A stretch of 64,000 nt of DNA from Syngnathus acus (taxonomy: Eukaryota > Chordata > Actinopteri > Syngnathiformes > Syngnathidae). Position numbers and translations under genes: made by a program. The notes below the pieces were generated by a model. It was not told the origin of the DNA. It saw nothing but the letters and a program-made list of their open reading frames with translations, and searched no databases. This document shows, in pieces, positions 22,491 to 35,600 of the stretch. Positions within the stretch are counted from its first letter, which is position 1, and the number at the start of each line of letters is the position of its first letter. The DNA lies in contig NC_051094.1 in the NCBI RefSeq assembly GCF_901709675.1, forward strand, positions 1,054,001 to 1,118,000, given 5' to 3'.

Positions 22491-22817
22491 CAAAATGGCA
22501 ACATCGAGTAAGTGCCTTAATAGAAACACGTTTGACTTCACTAGTTGATACACGTCCGTCCAACATTTCACGTGTACATTGTTATCTAACGGGATCAAAA
22601 ACGTTGTTCGCCTGCTGGTGTTGTACAAAAAAAACGTTTTTATAACATGTGGCGTTATTTGAGATGTCTCACTTGTAACATGTCTTCCTCCTTTGTTCAG
22701 CTTACATCTTAAATTGGTTTTGTAAATCTAATGTGATTCGTTGAAAATCCAGCGGTAGGTAATATTGTATGTGTTGTAAATACGCTTTTGCGCCGAATGA
22801 GTGGCCATTACTGACTT

Positions 22818-22834
22818 AATAAACAGAAAATAAA
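22818..22834 (+). terminator. Poly(A) signals of the ACSL gene
   Basis: Two AATAAA hexamers, at 22818-22823 and 22829-22834, lie 330 bp after the stop codon and are followed by a T-rich stretch. This marks the likely 3' end near 22850. Confidence 0.65.
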
Positions 22835-22933
22835 GATTTCTAACCTGTTTTGTTTTTTATATTTAAAGAACATTGGTGAGTATATTGCAGTAAAGGGACA
22901 GGAAGAGAGAGAAAAGTCACATCTCATTGATCA

Positions 22934-22939
22934 TTTATT
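22934..22939 (-). terminator. Candidate distal poly(A) signal of bin3
   Basis: The complement reads AATAAA. If used, bin3 has a 3' UTR of about 1.9 kb and ends within about 100 bp of the convergent ACSL gene. Other minus-strand AATAAA or ATTAAA hexamers in 22940-24856 could serve instead. Confidence 0.3.
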
Positions 22940-23402
22940 TTCTTAATGTATGCAAAAAATGCTATTGGACAATTACGGAACATATCAAGTTTACAAACAA
23001 ATAAAACCCTTGAGGCTAAAAGTATTTGTCAAAATAAATTAAAAAAAAACGACATTGTTTAGAAGGAGTATTAACGTCACATTGAAAAATAAAAAAGAAG
23101 AATACAAGAAAAAAGTAGTAGTGTTACTTGAGTAAAGTATTTTTTGACAATGCTGAGGAAAATGAAGATTTACACACAAAAACAAAGTATTGTGAAGTAC
23201 TGACATAATTAGTACCTGACCTGATCTTTGACTGACATTCAAATCACGTTTTCAAGTTAGGATTTTATAACAAAAAAATTATAGGTAAACTTGAGAGTGT
23301 AGTTATTTTTGCATGGAAAGCTGCTCTATCACAACAATAAAGATGAGGGGGGGGGAAAAGCAGTACAGTTTAAACTAATATTGTAATAACACGTTTAATT
23401 TT

Positions 23403-23486
23403 CTGATAAGGTGTAATATTTCAACTTGTAATTCTGACATGTTACTGATGAGGTGTAATATTTCAACTTGTAATTCTGACATGTTA
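23403..23486. repeat. Two-copy tandem duplication, 42-bp unit
   Basis: Two adjacent 42-bp units, 23403-23444 and 23445-23486, differ at one base (GATAAGG versus GATGAGG). They share TGTAATATTTCAACTTGTAA. They lie in the likely bin3 3' UTR or the adjoining spacer. Confidence 0.9.
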
Positions 23487-24795
23487 GTATTTTGCTTTCT
23501 TTTCAGTGTGGCCCTAACAGTTAAAAAAATTAAAGCCTTCATTTAGTATAAAGTCCCCTTCATTCATCAGTAGTTAGCTTCAGTTAAAATAGATAAAAGA
23601 CAAGGCAAACTGCCTGCATGACACTAAGTTAAGGTAAGCGCACCTAATGAGCATCTGTGACCTCTGAACCCTTTTAGCGCTTTTGGAACGAGTCCTTTCC
23701 CCCCCGCTAGAGGGAGCACTTGGCTTGATCTTAGCACTGTGGCTGAAACTTAGTCTACTGTCTGTCCACTTGCTCATGTAACAAATTGCATTTCACTGCT
23801 TCATGCGCCACAAAGATGATGTCAACACGTGGGGACATAAGATCATGTCGGATGTTTAAAAAACAAAAAAAAAAAAGTCTAAAAGCTTAAAGTGTCTAGA
23901 ATAACAGATTGTGCCTGCAAGCCATGACAAAAATAATCTCACATCCTATAGTGCCAAATTGCAAATATCTTGCATGTAAAAACACATTTCTGGAATATTA
24001 TTGAACGAAATTATCTAGACAGAGCTACGATTGATATCAAGTGATTCGGAGTGTAAAATAAAAGCATCATTACAACATCATGAAGTGATGACTGAGGTGC
24101 TGCTGTTTTGGGTAGCAATGACCACACGACAGTCCATGTGAGAACAATAACAATCTATGACTTCATGATCAGAAATAAGAAAATAATTACACAGACGACG
24201 CCCGTATTCATCTGAATGACAGTTTCCTGTTGCTAACCAAAACAGCAGCCCCTAACCAGATTCAAAAGGCCAGACGATGTCTCTCGACACATATGATACA
24301 TTTTATGGACTCCATAGATCGCAAAATTTAGAACATTTTCAAAATGACCAACTTTTAATGGGAATTTATAAGGATGAAGGAAAAATGTATCAAATAGAAG
24401 GCCACTTTAATAGAGTTGAGGAAAATGCATTTGATCACCATCATCCAAATTAAAGCAAGCAGATTTCACTTCAAAGAAAACATTTGCTTTTGTTCTTTCA
24501 TGAAAGAACTGAATGTTCAATCAAATATCCCAAACTAAAATACTTGATTCGGATATTTGAATCTGAAATTTACCTTTGCTTTTCAACAAATTTATCCGAA
24601 CAACTTTACTTTTGTTCGTTGCTGCTGTTTTAGTTGGCGACAGACTTCAGATGAGTTTAGCGCCCTCAAATTACGTGACTAATCCGGCCGGGCACGGCCT
24701 ATACGAGCGGGTCGGGTCGGCCGCTGTTTGAAGAAAGCGGCAGTAGTGTTTGGCTGATGGCTTTGTTAATGTGGCATCTGATAAAACAAGTCATG

Positions 24796-24824
24796 GGAAG
24801 GAAGGAAGGAAGGAAGGAAGGAAG
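24796..24824. repeat. GGAA tetranucleotide repeat
   Basis: About seven copies of GGAA lie 33 bp downstream of the bin3 stop codon, in its 3' UTR. Confidence 0.9.
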
Positions 24825-24856
24825 CACTAACCGGTGAAGGCCACAGCAGCGGCGTC

Positions 24857-26570
24857 TCAGTCGTCGGCCACGATGGAGAGAGCGCGCAGCTCGTTGAGCT
24901 TGGCCTCGCTCTCCCTCTGCCGCTGCTCGTCAGTCAGGCCCGCCCGGTCGATCTGATCCGTCAGCTCGCTGAAGACCTTGTACATTTCCGTGAAATACAC
25001 CACCTGCCCGGCCGGAGAGAAACAAAGCACTCTTCAGATGTATTTCACGTGAACCTTGGGAATGCACACCTCTGCGTTTTAGCCACCAAATATTGCTTCC
25101 CAAAGTCCGATTTACCACATTTTTTTTTTTTTTAGAAGAAAAAGTGTGGTGCAACGCAGTTTAAATTGAGAGAAAATTGGACGCTCTAAAAATATAACAT
25201 GCATACGTAACAAATTTATGTATGTTTTATTTGATCCAAATACTCAATTGTTTGATGGAATTTTCAATGGAAAATATTTGATAGCTGCAGCCCTAATATA
25301 ATATGGTGAACAATTTAACTGCGCCTCATATTTTAACCTCCGGACTGTAAATTCACAGCATGTGCTCATAATCCATGTTTCAGGAAACAAAGACAATCCC
25401 GAGGGAGGAGGACAATAAATCACCTCTATTAATAGTTTTTTGTTTTTTAACTGAACCCGCATGCTGCAGGAAGGAGAATGCAAAATATGCCGATTGCGTG
25501 TACAGGTGGACCCGCACGTCCCAACAAGTGTCGTTGGCCGCCACTCGTGGCAGCAAACAAAGGCGGCTATTGTGCCTGTGCGCTGATGCCGCTGCTGGGA
25601 GCGGCAGAGCAACGGAGGAGAAGGGAGTGGAGGACCAAACCGAGGGAGCTCTGCCGCCCACCCACGTGTGCCTGCCTGCTGTGTGTGTGTGTGTGTGTGT
25701 ATAAGCGCTCATTCAGCAGACTCAAATGCTCAATTACATTTCCTCCAGAGTGACCGCCTCACTCGTCTTCCATCCTTTCATTTCGCAACTTTTAGGGGAA
25801 TGGAGCAAATTGAAAGATTCGATTGTCCTCGTCGTCCTGCAAGTTCAAAGCGCAGTTTGAGCTAATCTCATTTGCTAATCAGGAGCGTGCCGCGGAGGAA
25901 ATGACACGGTGGCTCCGGAGTCGGGAGGGCATCTGCTAAAAGAGAAACGTCAGGTTTGGGGCCGCGCCGGAGCCAGACAGATGAGGCCTTCATGAGACCA
26001 GCGCCACTGGTCGCGGGGGGGGGGACGCGTCACCAGGCGTCCACGCAGGCTTACTTAACAGAGGGGCCGGCCGGCCGGCCGTGATTGAGGAGTAACCAAC
26101 CTGCGCCCGGATGAGAGCCTCGAAGCTGGGCTGGAAGTAGTCGATGCGGCTGTGGTAGAACTTGGGCATCTCGTCCAGCAGCTGCTTGTTCTTGGCCTCA
26201 AAGTCCTCCTTGACGGGTCGCAGCTCCTCTCTGGCCTGCGGGAACGGCGAGAGAGACGACGACGTCATTGGCAATACCACACGTGGCTGTTGTGTGAAGA
26301 CTTTCATCGGTTAACATCAGAACAATTCTTCCAATAAGAATCTTGAAACTGTTTATTGCCACTCCCAATTGAGTGTCAAACAACGGCGTTATGGAAAATA
26401 TAGTTCATTTTCACCAGTCGCCACACTGGCGTCGGCTTTTTGGTCGGGAACGATATTTGCCTAATTCCCACGGAGAAGAGCTGCAAAAAAGGCTGTAATC
26501 ACGACCACAGTGAGGAGGAGTGGGTAATGTGGGCAGACTTGGCTGTGAGTGGACTCTAGCACCACAGAGC

Positions 26571-26601
<31 letters not shown>

Positions 26602-29600
26602 GTGTATATTAGTGGGTCGACCGTAGACACCTAACGCACGATGAATATGCGAGAGGGTGAGACTTGCTACAAAGAGACGGTCCATTTAAAATGGAGCATA
26701 TTGTTTTTTTATTTCGCGTTAGGACGGTGTGGTGTCCTCGGCGAGTTGATTTGAAAACGAAATGGCATCGGCGTGAATTTCTTTTTTTGTCGGGATGGTC
26801 TCTTGAAGTGCATGGGGATTCAAAGGGCAGGCGTGCAGGGGCGCCTCTTCAAGTCTTTGTTCCCCTGACGGTGCTTTTCTCGACGTGTGTGGGTGGATCT
26901 CCATGTGAGGATGTGTTAGCGGCAATAGCTTAGGCAACGCTATCTGTGAATGTGCGCGCTTCGGTAATGGCCTCATGTGAGTGTATGTGTGTGTCTCCAA
27001 TTCTCAATTACGTGCCTGTAGATGTGCAGCAGTGGCTTTTTGAAAACTTGAGAGCTCGCTAGCTCGCGTGGGTGAAAGAGCGCGCACGCACTGTACACGC
27101 ACGTGCGCAACTATTTTTGTTCATATCCAGTCAGCGTTTGTCTGGTCCGCCGGCAGGGGGCGCCATCGAGCGGACGGCCGGCTGGCTCAGCGTACCTGGT
27201 GCAGTTTGACCATGACGGGCCCGGTTTTCTCTTTCTCTTCGTACTTCTCCACTTTGGACTGCAGGCGCTTGTAGTCCTGCAGCGTCTGCTCGCGACGTTT
27301 CACAGACATGTTGAGGCTCGGGAAGACGGCGCCGTACCTGGCAAAATGCATTTGCAGTCAATTGCAAAAAAAAAATGACTGCTCCATAAAAAGCGTAGAT
27401 GAGGACTTTCTATTACAAACAACGTTAATAAAAGTCATTATGAATAAATAACATTCCTTGTCGAGGTACTTGACAAACCCCGGAGGACAGCTCTGCATTA
27501 GGCTTCCTCGATTATCTCATTATTGTAGTTCAAAAAGGCATGACAGTCTTCATTTGGAGACAATTATCATCCTTTCTAATGAAAGTAATTTCTTACTACG
27601 AGAGTTTTGGTCTCGGGCACTAAAAATAGGAGAAGACTCAACTGTAACTTGGCAACAGAGACGGACGGGAGCTTCATCGCGGGACTTGTTGCACTGCTTT
27701 TGGTGCCGTGTTTGAATGGGAGATGCTCACACGTTGGACAGAAATATCATTGAGTAAGAAGGATTTATTGTATTTGCAACATAAGATAGAAACATGAATG
27801 ATGACAAATGTGATGTTCATTTCTGGAGAATAATTAAGTCACTCCAGAGTATATCGCAGCGGTCAAAGAAATCCATCAATAAAAAAAAAAAAAAACAGAG
27901 TTGCACTGGACTATAAGTCGCATTTTTGAGGAAATTTACTTTACAAAACCCGAAGGCCTCAAAATGGTATTTAAATGATACATTAGTGAATATTGTCACG
28001 CTCAATCCATTTCAGAACATGGCAGTAATGCACCAAAAGTATTTGCCAAAGAAGAAAAACAAGTAGTCATGGCAACTAACCCGCCAAACGTCTTCCCAGC
28101 TAGCTCGATAGTTTAGCATGCGCGATCCAGCACAAGCAAGCGTTTACGATTTACAGCACCCAAAGGCACAATAACCAAGTACGTTGTGACCTTTGGCTAC
28201 AATGCGACACGGGATTCTAGTAAAGTAGAACTAAAAAGAAAAACGTTGCCGTAGTTAAAGCCCAAGTTTCAGATCCAACCAAAACTCTTTTGCTGCCCTC
28301 AACACAATTTTGGGTCCAAGTCTGAGCTTTGAAGCCACAGCGGTGTATAAGTTGGACAAACCAAACAATGAAAAAAGTGCTTTTTATTGTCTGTAAATAT
28401 GCTAATAACAGTTTCATATTGAATCCTATGTAAAAAATGATAGAGAGAAAAGAATCATTATTCTCAAGCTACTAGATTAGAGTAGGAGTATAAAAATGAC
28501 GGTAAATAGGGCACAACGTGATTCACAGAGAGGTGAGTCATTGATCAAAACGTACAACTAATATTTTTTTTTTGTATTTACTTTTTGGAATGACTCATTT
28601 AAAGCATTTTAGCAGCAGAGCTCTCACTCAGAGATCACAACGTGCTGCCCGTGGCGTTATTAGCCGTGTGGGCTTCACGATGGACGTTTCCCTCGCCCCT
28701 GCCTGATGTGCGGAACCACCAGCGACCGACCCGCCATTGCCAAACGACAAGACTATCTCGTTTACGCATCTTACGGGAGGGCGAGCGAGAAAAGTGACGC
28801 GCGCCGAGGCTGGCTTTCAGACAAGCGGGGATTGTTTTCCGACAGGAAGCGGAGCAAGGAGTGGCCTTTTGGAGTGACATCACGACCGGCCCGGACCGGC
28901 CCGGCCCGGCGGCCCACGCTTCGACACTATTTATAAACAACCACTTTGACCCAGTTCATGGCAGAGCTTGATCCTCAAGTCTACTATCTGCGCTTGCAGC
29001 ATTATGTAACCGCCCTCCAGGCACGACGGCTCGCCTCCAACGGGCGATTTATGACACAGCGAGGAAAACTGATCCCGGACCACGCAAAGGCTCAGCGTAT
29101 TGTCACGTGCGCACTACACCTGTCAGCAAAGGGCAATTTTGTCATGACACACCGCGGTGCCTCTTGTTGCCGTTCATTCGTCAGCATGTTGAAAAGAGTT
29201 TCGAGTGCTCTCTCCCTTGGATGCTGACGTCTCGCTGCTACTTTCAACGGCTCTGTGTGACTCAGCGATATAGAAACGGGGGTGTCGAAACTTTTCCTTA
29301 CGAGCACGGCATTTTGAAAGGTGAGCTGACACCGGTCGGCTGTCCGCGTCGGCTCGGCGCGCGCACACCGCTGTCCATGTGACAGGTCAGGGTGTGGCAA
29401 ACAGACGGGATGGAAATAGCATCTGGCTGAGATCGCGTGTTTATGAAGGAGTGCCAGTCCACAAGCGGGCCGGTCGGACCGGCGAGCCAAGCCAAAGTCT
29501 GGCCTGAGCACCCTCGCATTCGGAAGCTGGCCGTCCCGTCCCGCCGCGCCATCGCATAACTCGCAAAAAAGACACAGCGGACCACAAGAAGGCCGGAATT

Positions 29601-32600
29601 GTTTATGCGCTAACCTCTAAAAGTGAAGAAGAGTGAGAGAGAGAGGGGGACGTTGCGTTAAATGCGCTGTTGTGCATGCAAAACGGCTTCCACCTGCTTC
29701 GGGAGCAGTTGGCCTCTTGAGCGTGCACGAGTGTGACGAACGTGAGTGGGAGTTTGATCTGCTGCAACTTGCCTTATGCTTTGTTGATCAAAACTCACAC
29801 ATGCTGCTAGTTTGGAAAGAAAGCAACAGCAAACACCCTTAGGTCTAAAAAAAAAAAAAACACTGTTCCGGCACAACCTCAACATTTGGAAAGCAACAAC
29901 AACAAAATTCTTCTAAATTTAAACCCAAACTTGAGGTTGAACAGTCATCGCCCGCGAGACGTCAGCTCAGTGAAATGTCAACGGCGAGAGATGCGGATAT
30001 TTTATAAAGTGAACAAGCGTGTCACTCGTTCTTGTCAAATGGCAGCCGAGGCACAAATCTTGACTTAGCACAGCGTGTACAAAGGCTAAGGTTAGGAGGC
30101 CCAGATAACACAAATGCCTTGGTGCCCACGCACTCCCATCCCATCCCATCCCCTCAAACAAACACCGTGATGTCATTCAGGGACCCCGCCGAGTGGATTA
30201 AGTGCACATCTGGGCGACAAGATAGAAAAGACAGAGGCCCAGACGGCAGAGGAAAGAAAGCGCGTGCGAGCGTTTACGACGTATTTTCAAGTATTAAGGT
30301 GAGCGGATGGCGACGTTTTTAAACAGTTAGCACACATTTGTCGTTGGAGGCTTTCCATTAACTTTTGCCACAAATGCAAAAATCACTTATAGTATTTTGG
30401 AGCTAAGCAAACAATGGGGAAATATTCATTAGTGAGGGACTAATGGAATCTTAATGGAAGCTCAAAAAGGAAAGGAACATTGAGTAGCTTTTAGACAAGC
30501 TGGAATCTTGGATAAATGAATATATCGCATTGTAACTCGTGTTTGTAAAACGGCGGGCAAGGTTGATGAATGGAGGGAGGGAGGACATTAAAAGTTCGGG
30601 ACTGCCGAAATGGCCAACTTCACAGCTTCGGATGCTTAAGTATGCTTGAGAGGGAGCACCGTCTTGTGACACTTCTCAAGCCATTCACTGCTCTGGGCCC
30701 GGGAAGCTGGGCCCTTTGCCATATTCTGAGCCGGCCCACACGTCCGCCTGCCGCCCACCAGGAAGAGGAAATTAGAACCATTCCATCCTGTCATTTCTCC
30801 GCCACCGGAGCAAAGCGGGAGAAAAGAAACCAACACAGACACACGTGTCTTCGAAAAAGGATTTGTGTGTACACTGTTGCGTTTATTTGTTTCATGTGCT
30901 GGCGAATGTTTCAACTAAACGCTTCTGTGGGGGGGGGGGGGGGGGGGGGGGGGAGTAAAAGTGTGCGCGAGGCCTCTTCGGCAGCGTACGCTTAAAGTCC
31001 TGGGAGGAGCCACGGGAGGAAGCAAAACCTTAACAAGCCCTCCGGAAGATGAGTGGGAGCATCCAACCACTCCCTTAAGTACCTCTGCTTTGCATGCCTG
31101 TGTGTGCGTGTGCGCATACATGTGCGTGTTTATGAAAAAAAGAAAGCGGCTGAAGGAATGGAATAGCACTCGCTGCTGTCTGCTCAGATGGGGGCGACCT
31201 TCATGAATAAGAACCGTATAAACTGTCTTCCAGACACACGTCCGCCGCAGCCCTTGTTCTCTTTTACAATACACACTGCAGCTCTTTCGGTCTTATCATT
31301 CTGTAAAGTAGCGCTTAAGAAATACATTTAAAAAAAATAAAAAAAGGTATTGTTTGCATTGGTGAAAGATGCTGCTAAATGATAGATTTTTTCAAATGAG
31401 TATTTAAAAATGAGGGATGGTTGATAAATACAGTGCAAATGAACTCACATGACTTGAAAAAAGAAATGCTCCGATACTACAGCACCGATACTATTTTATG
31501 AGTCTGATATAGCTTTGGGCTGATGGAGCCTTTTCAGCCCTGTGGAGATTTTTTAAATTGGTAAACATAAATTAACGAGCCGTCTGACAAGCACCAAGTT
31601 GGAAAAAAAAAATATGACTTACTTTTTTAGAGGGTCGATAACAGTCTTCTGGATCTGGTTGACCTATGGTTTAATAAAAGACAAAAACACATCAGCATCA
31701 AGAGGTGGTGAAGTTACAAATTGTCAAAGTGAGTTACACTCAAACTATATCCCTGCTAAAATTCTCACTCATTAGCAATAATGTCGCTGTACAAATGACA
31801 AAATACATTTTAAACAGAGCATTCAGGAAAAAAGGGGGAATAAGTGTGTGGGGGGAGGGGAGTCGAAGGGAGCTTGTCGAAAGGAAGAAAAAAAAACTTT
31901 GCTGATCATTTTATTGCATGCAAACCCTGAGGTGAAAGCCGTGAATATTCATCGCGCTTGATATACAAAAGGATGCAACTGTCAGGGGACGGACATGAAA
32001 GCAAAGCCCCTCTGATTTCAAATCCTGTGGAAGGTGGGCCGCCACACAAGATGAAAGTTCTTTGCAAACAAAAACATTTGAAACAATAACAGTTTATCTT
32101 TTTTTTTTTGGGGGGGGGGGGTACATTTACTTTCTGGTTGACAGAATTAACAGGCAGGAAAAAAGGGAGGGTTGCATGTGTGTGTGTGTGTGGAAAGGGT
32201 GCCGGGGTGTGCATCCGTGTTAAATGGATTTAAATGAACATTTCATTTCAAGGCCTCCAGCCTTAGAAGAAGTTAGCAAACAACTCCTAAAGTTTCTCCA
32301 AATGATAGTTGGAGCTCACATCGGCAAAACATGGCAGAGTAGTTCGAGAAAGGTAAATGCACAGAAGACGGAAGGACAACTGAAAACACAGACAAGTGAA
32401 GCGTCAGCGACGTCCGATGATGACGATGATGAAGAAGCGCTTGCCCGCTCTCGGAAGAAGCTCGGCCGATACGGCAATCTAACAAATGGAAGCGAGGTCG
32501 CAGCTGCGCGATGTGAAAAATGCCCCGACCAGATACGAGAAGGCGTTGTAACGCCGAGGCCCATTTCCAAGTGCAAACTGCTTGATTGTGGTTGGAGGGG

Positions 32601-35600
32601 GTAAAAAAAGCAAAAACAAACAAGTGTATGGGAATTCACATGCTCTTTTGCTTTACATATTCAGCCCCCCCCCCCCTCCCTCCTTGCCGCTTTTCAAAGG
32701 TGTTAGCATGCGGCGAGGAGGGAAAAGAAGAGCAGCGGCGGATTTGCTTAAGCATGCCGGTGCCCTCTACCCTCTGCCCCTTACCGCGGCGGAGAGGAGG
32801 GGCGGAGCTATTCCTCGGAGGGCCTCGCGGAGCCCGAGGCCGGCGCTCAAGCTGCAGTCTCCGTCAGTGAGTCACGGAGCAGAGGCCAGCCCGGCACACA
32901 GGCCTCCCAAAAATATCGCAGAGGAAATCAATATCCCTCCAAACGCAGCGTGCTCTAGCGCGCCGCCGCCGCCATCTACGCAGGGGCTCAGCTTCGGCAG
33001 CGGTGCGCCGGCGGGGCTGCGCGCCCTCCTCAGCCCCAGAAATAAACACGCAGACCTGGGCCACTGCTGCCTTCATTATCGCTCGGCGTTTCATGCGCTG
33101 GCTGGCTGCTCTCGCTCACTCGCGGGCCCCGCGGCGCAACATCTCGTCTCAGCGCCGAGCCCAGCCAAGGGTGGCTTGCTTTTGTGTCTGTTTTTTTTTT
33201 TCTGCTCTCTCTCTCTCTCTCGCTCTCGCCAGGGTTTGGCTGTGGGTGCCGTCAGAGTCGGCAGTCAGCTGGCGCGGATGTGTGGAACACCTAGCAAACG
33301 CGCGGCGGAAAAAGTGCTCGCCGCCGTGTCTTCCTTGCCTTGAGCTCATGTTGAGCCACTTTACACAAAGTCAACACGCAATGAAGGTTAGGAAGTTTAT
33401 TTAGTGAGACGGGGAGGCGTGGTGGATTTTCAAGTGTGACGGGCTGTCAGTTCCTCTCTAGCTGAAGGTTGTCCATCATCAGGGGAGGGGGAGGGGCTGT
33501 ACTGGGATCGGCGTCTGACTGAGTCAAGAGCTAACAAAGCACTGCACTCTGTTGAGTATCAACAACCTTTTCCACTTGCTCATTGTGCCCACTGACATGA
33601 ACACGGCTGCTACGGAGATAACGAGACAACTTGATTGTGTGTAGATATTGACGGAACGGAGGGAGTGGAAGGGAAAATAGAATCGGACTCAACTGTACAG
33701 CTTAACTTATTTATTTGACATTATTTTCGATGTAAAAGTATCATTATTCTAAAATGTATCCCAGTGTTATGATTTGTACGTGTCCGGAACAAATGAATTG
33801 TTTTGACATGATTTCCGACGGGAGATATTGCTTCAGTTTTTGTAATTCGAGAATTAAGAAACAACCGCACAAGCGTTTTGTTCATTTGCGTATGAAATGG
33901 TGGAACAGTCCTGTCACTTTATAAGGACATCCAAAAAGATTTGGCGGGTCAAGTCCACACTATTTGATCAAGTCCTCACGAGTTTGACTTGCGTGATTTC
34001 ACGGCAAAAGTGATTACCTGGAAAATGGTTTTATTCTATTTCGAGACAAATGATTCAAAAGCTAATTGGACAACAACAAAAGCAAAATGCAACACGATCT
34101 TCCCAATGACGCACAAAGTTCCAGATTAAATAGAAAAGGTCTGATGTCAATCTCCAGCGTTGCACATTTTGTCAGTCTTGTGCCTTGAGGATACACACAT
34201 TATGCAACTATGATTCACACCGCAAGTACCCGTGGCTATGATTCTTTTCAAAAGCTCACCAACACTACGACAAGGAAGAAGAAATGTTGTTGCGAAAAAG
34301 ACAAGAGTATTTTGGAATAAAGCGAGCTAAAATGACCTTTATTATCATCAGCTACTTCCTCTCAGATTGGGCCACTTTTCTCACTACACGTTGTCTCTAT
34401 TGTTGTGTCTGTCGCAGCACGACTGGAAACAACTACAACCGATTGCAAAGTGCACTTTTTTTTCTTCTCAATATACTGTCGAGTTAACGCCTCGCCTAGA
34501 AAAGAGGGCATGATCGAGCACGATTCTAACCTTCTCCTGGTTAAAGGAGTCCATCGTCTTCATGGCGGTGTCCAAAGCCGTCATGGACTCGAGAAAGGCC
34601 TGGTCTTGCTCACACAGCGGGTTACTCAGAAGGTCAGCCGAGATCTTCACTGCCGCTTTCGACATGGCTGAGGAAGACAAACGAGAGGATCTTGTCACAT
34701 TTTTGATAGACGCGGCGCATTATGGCTTCGGTGTCCGAACTAATGAGCTGCGTTGCGGGAAACGCGAGATGACAGGAAAGGCCGTGGTGAAAATGGCCTT
34801 CGTCGAAACGTGGAAGAGTCCACCGACCGGTCTGTTTTCACACTTGTCTCCAGAGGCCCATTTTCAAGCAATTAATTACCTCGGTGTGGTGTTCTTGCTT
34901 TTCTCACCAGCTGACAAGTAACACGCCGCTGGCTACTATTGTGATGGCGTCTCAAATGACGCAGACAGAAATGGGGGTCAAAAGAGCCGAGTGACGATTG
35001 AGATGATTACTTGTTTGAATTAGCCCTCTGAGAGTCTTCACACTTGAAGTGCACAAACATTTCCAGTAATTTGACTCGAGAGTGCTTTATTTACATTTGC
35101 ATTATTTCCTATGGGGAAAATGGTTTTGGACTATCAATGTACTAATGAGGGAAGGCCGGGTAGCGGTAAAAATATCGGTAAGCTATAACTCGTGATACCA
35201 GCCTGTGATACTTAAGGCTAAACAAATCTGACATACAGTAAGCCCTCCACACCAGTAGGTGGCACTACACTGTGGCTGTTTGATATGTTGGTGAATCAAT
35301 GCGTGTCGAAGAAAAAAAAAATCTTTGTTTACAATTACTTGAAGTTGTTCACTCAAATCCAATGTTCCAAAAAAAAAAAAAAAATTATCGGCACTGGTAT
35401 GGGTCTAAAAAACCCCCCCAAAAAACTGGTATCGAAAATCTCCAGTACTGATCTCTGCGTTCACCAATGAATAAAATAAGAAAACCCCATGAAAACCATA
35501 AAACCTCTGTATAGCAAACAAGTATATTAAGGAAATAAAACCAAAACAGAACAAGGTGTGAGACACCCCCCCCCCCCATTCCCCTACAAAAAAAAAAAAG

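Noticed and set aside
32224-32604. 126-codon open frame with an acidic run, antisense to bin3
   Set aside because: Not called as a gene: no splice context, promoter or homology visible. Mentioned only with the CpG-rich block.
32582-33343. 253-codon plus-strand open frame
   Set aside because: It lies in CpG-rich DNA where stops are rare, has low-complexity runs and no recognisable domain. Competing long frames occur in other phases.
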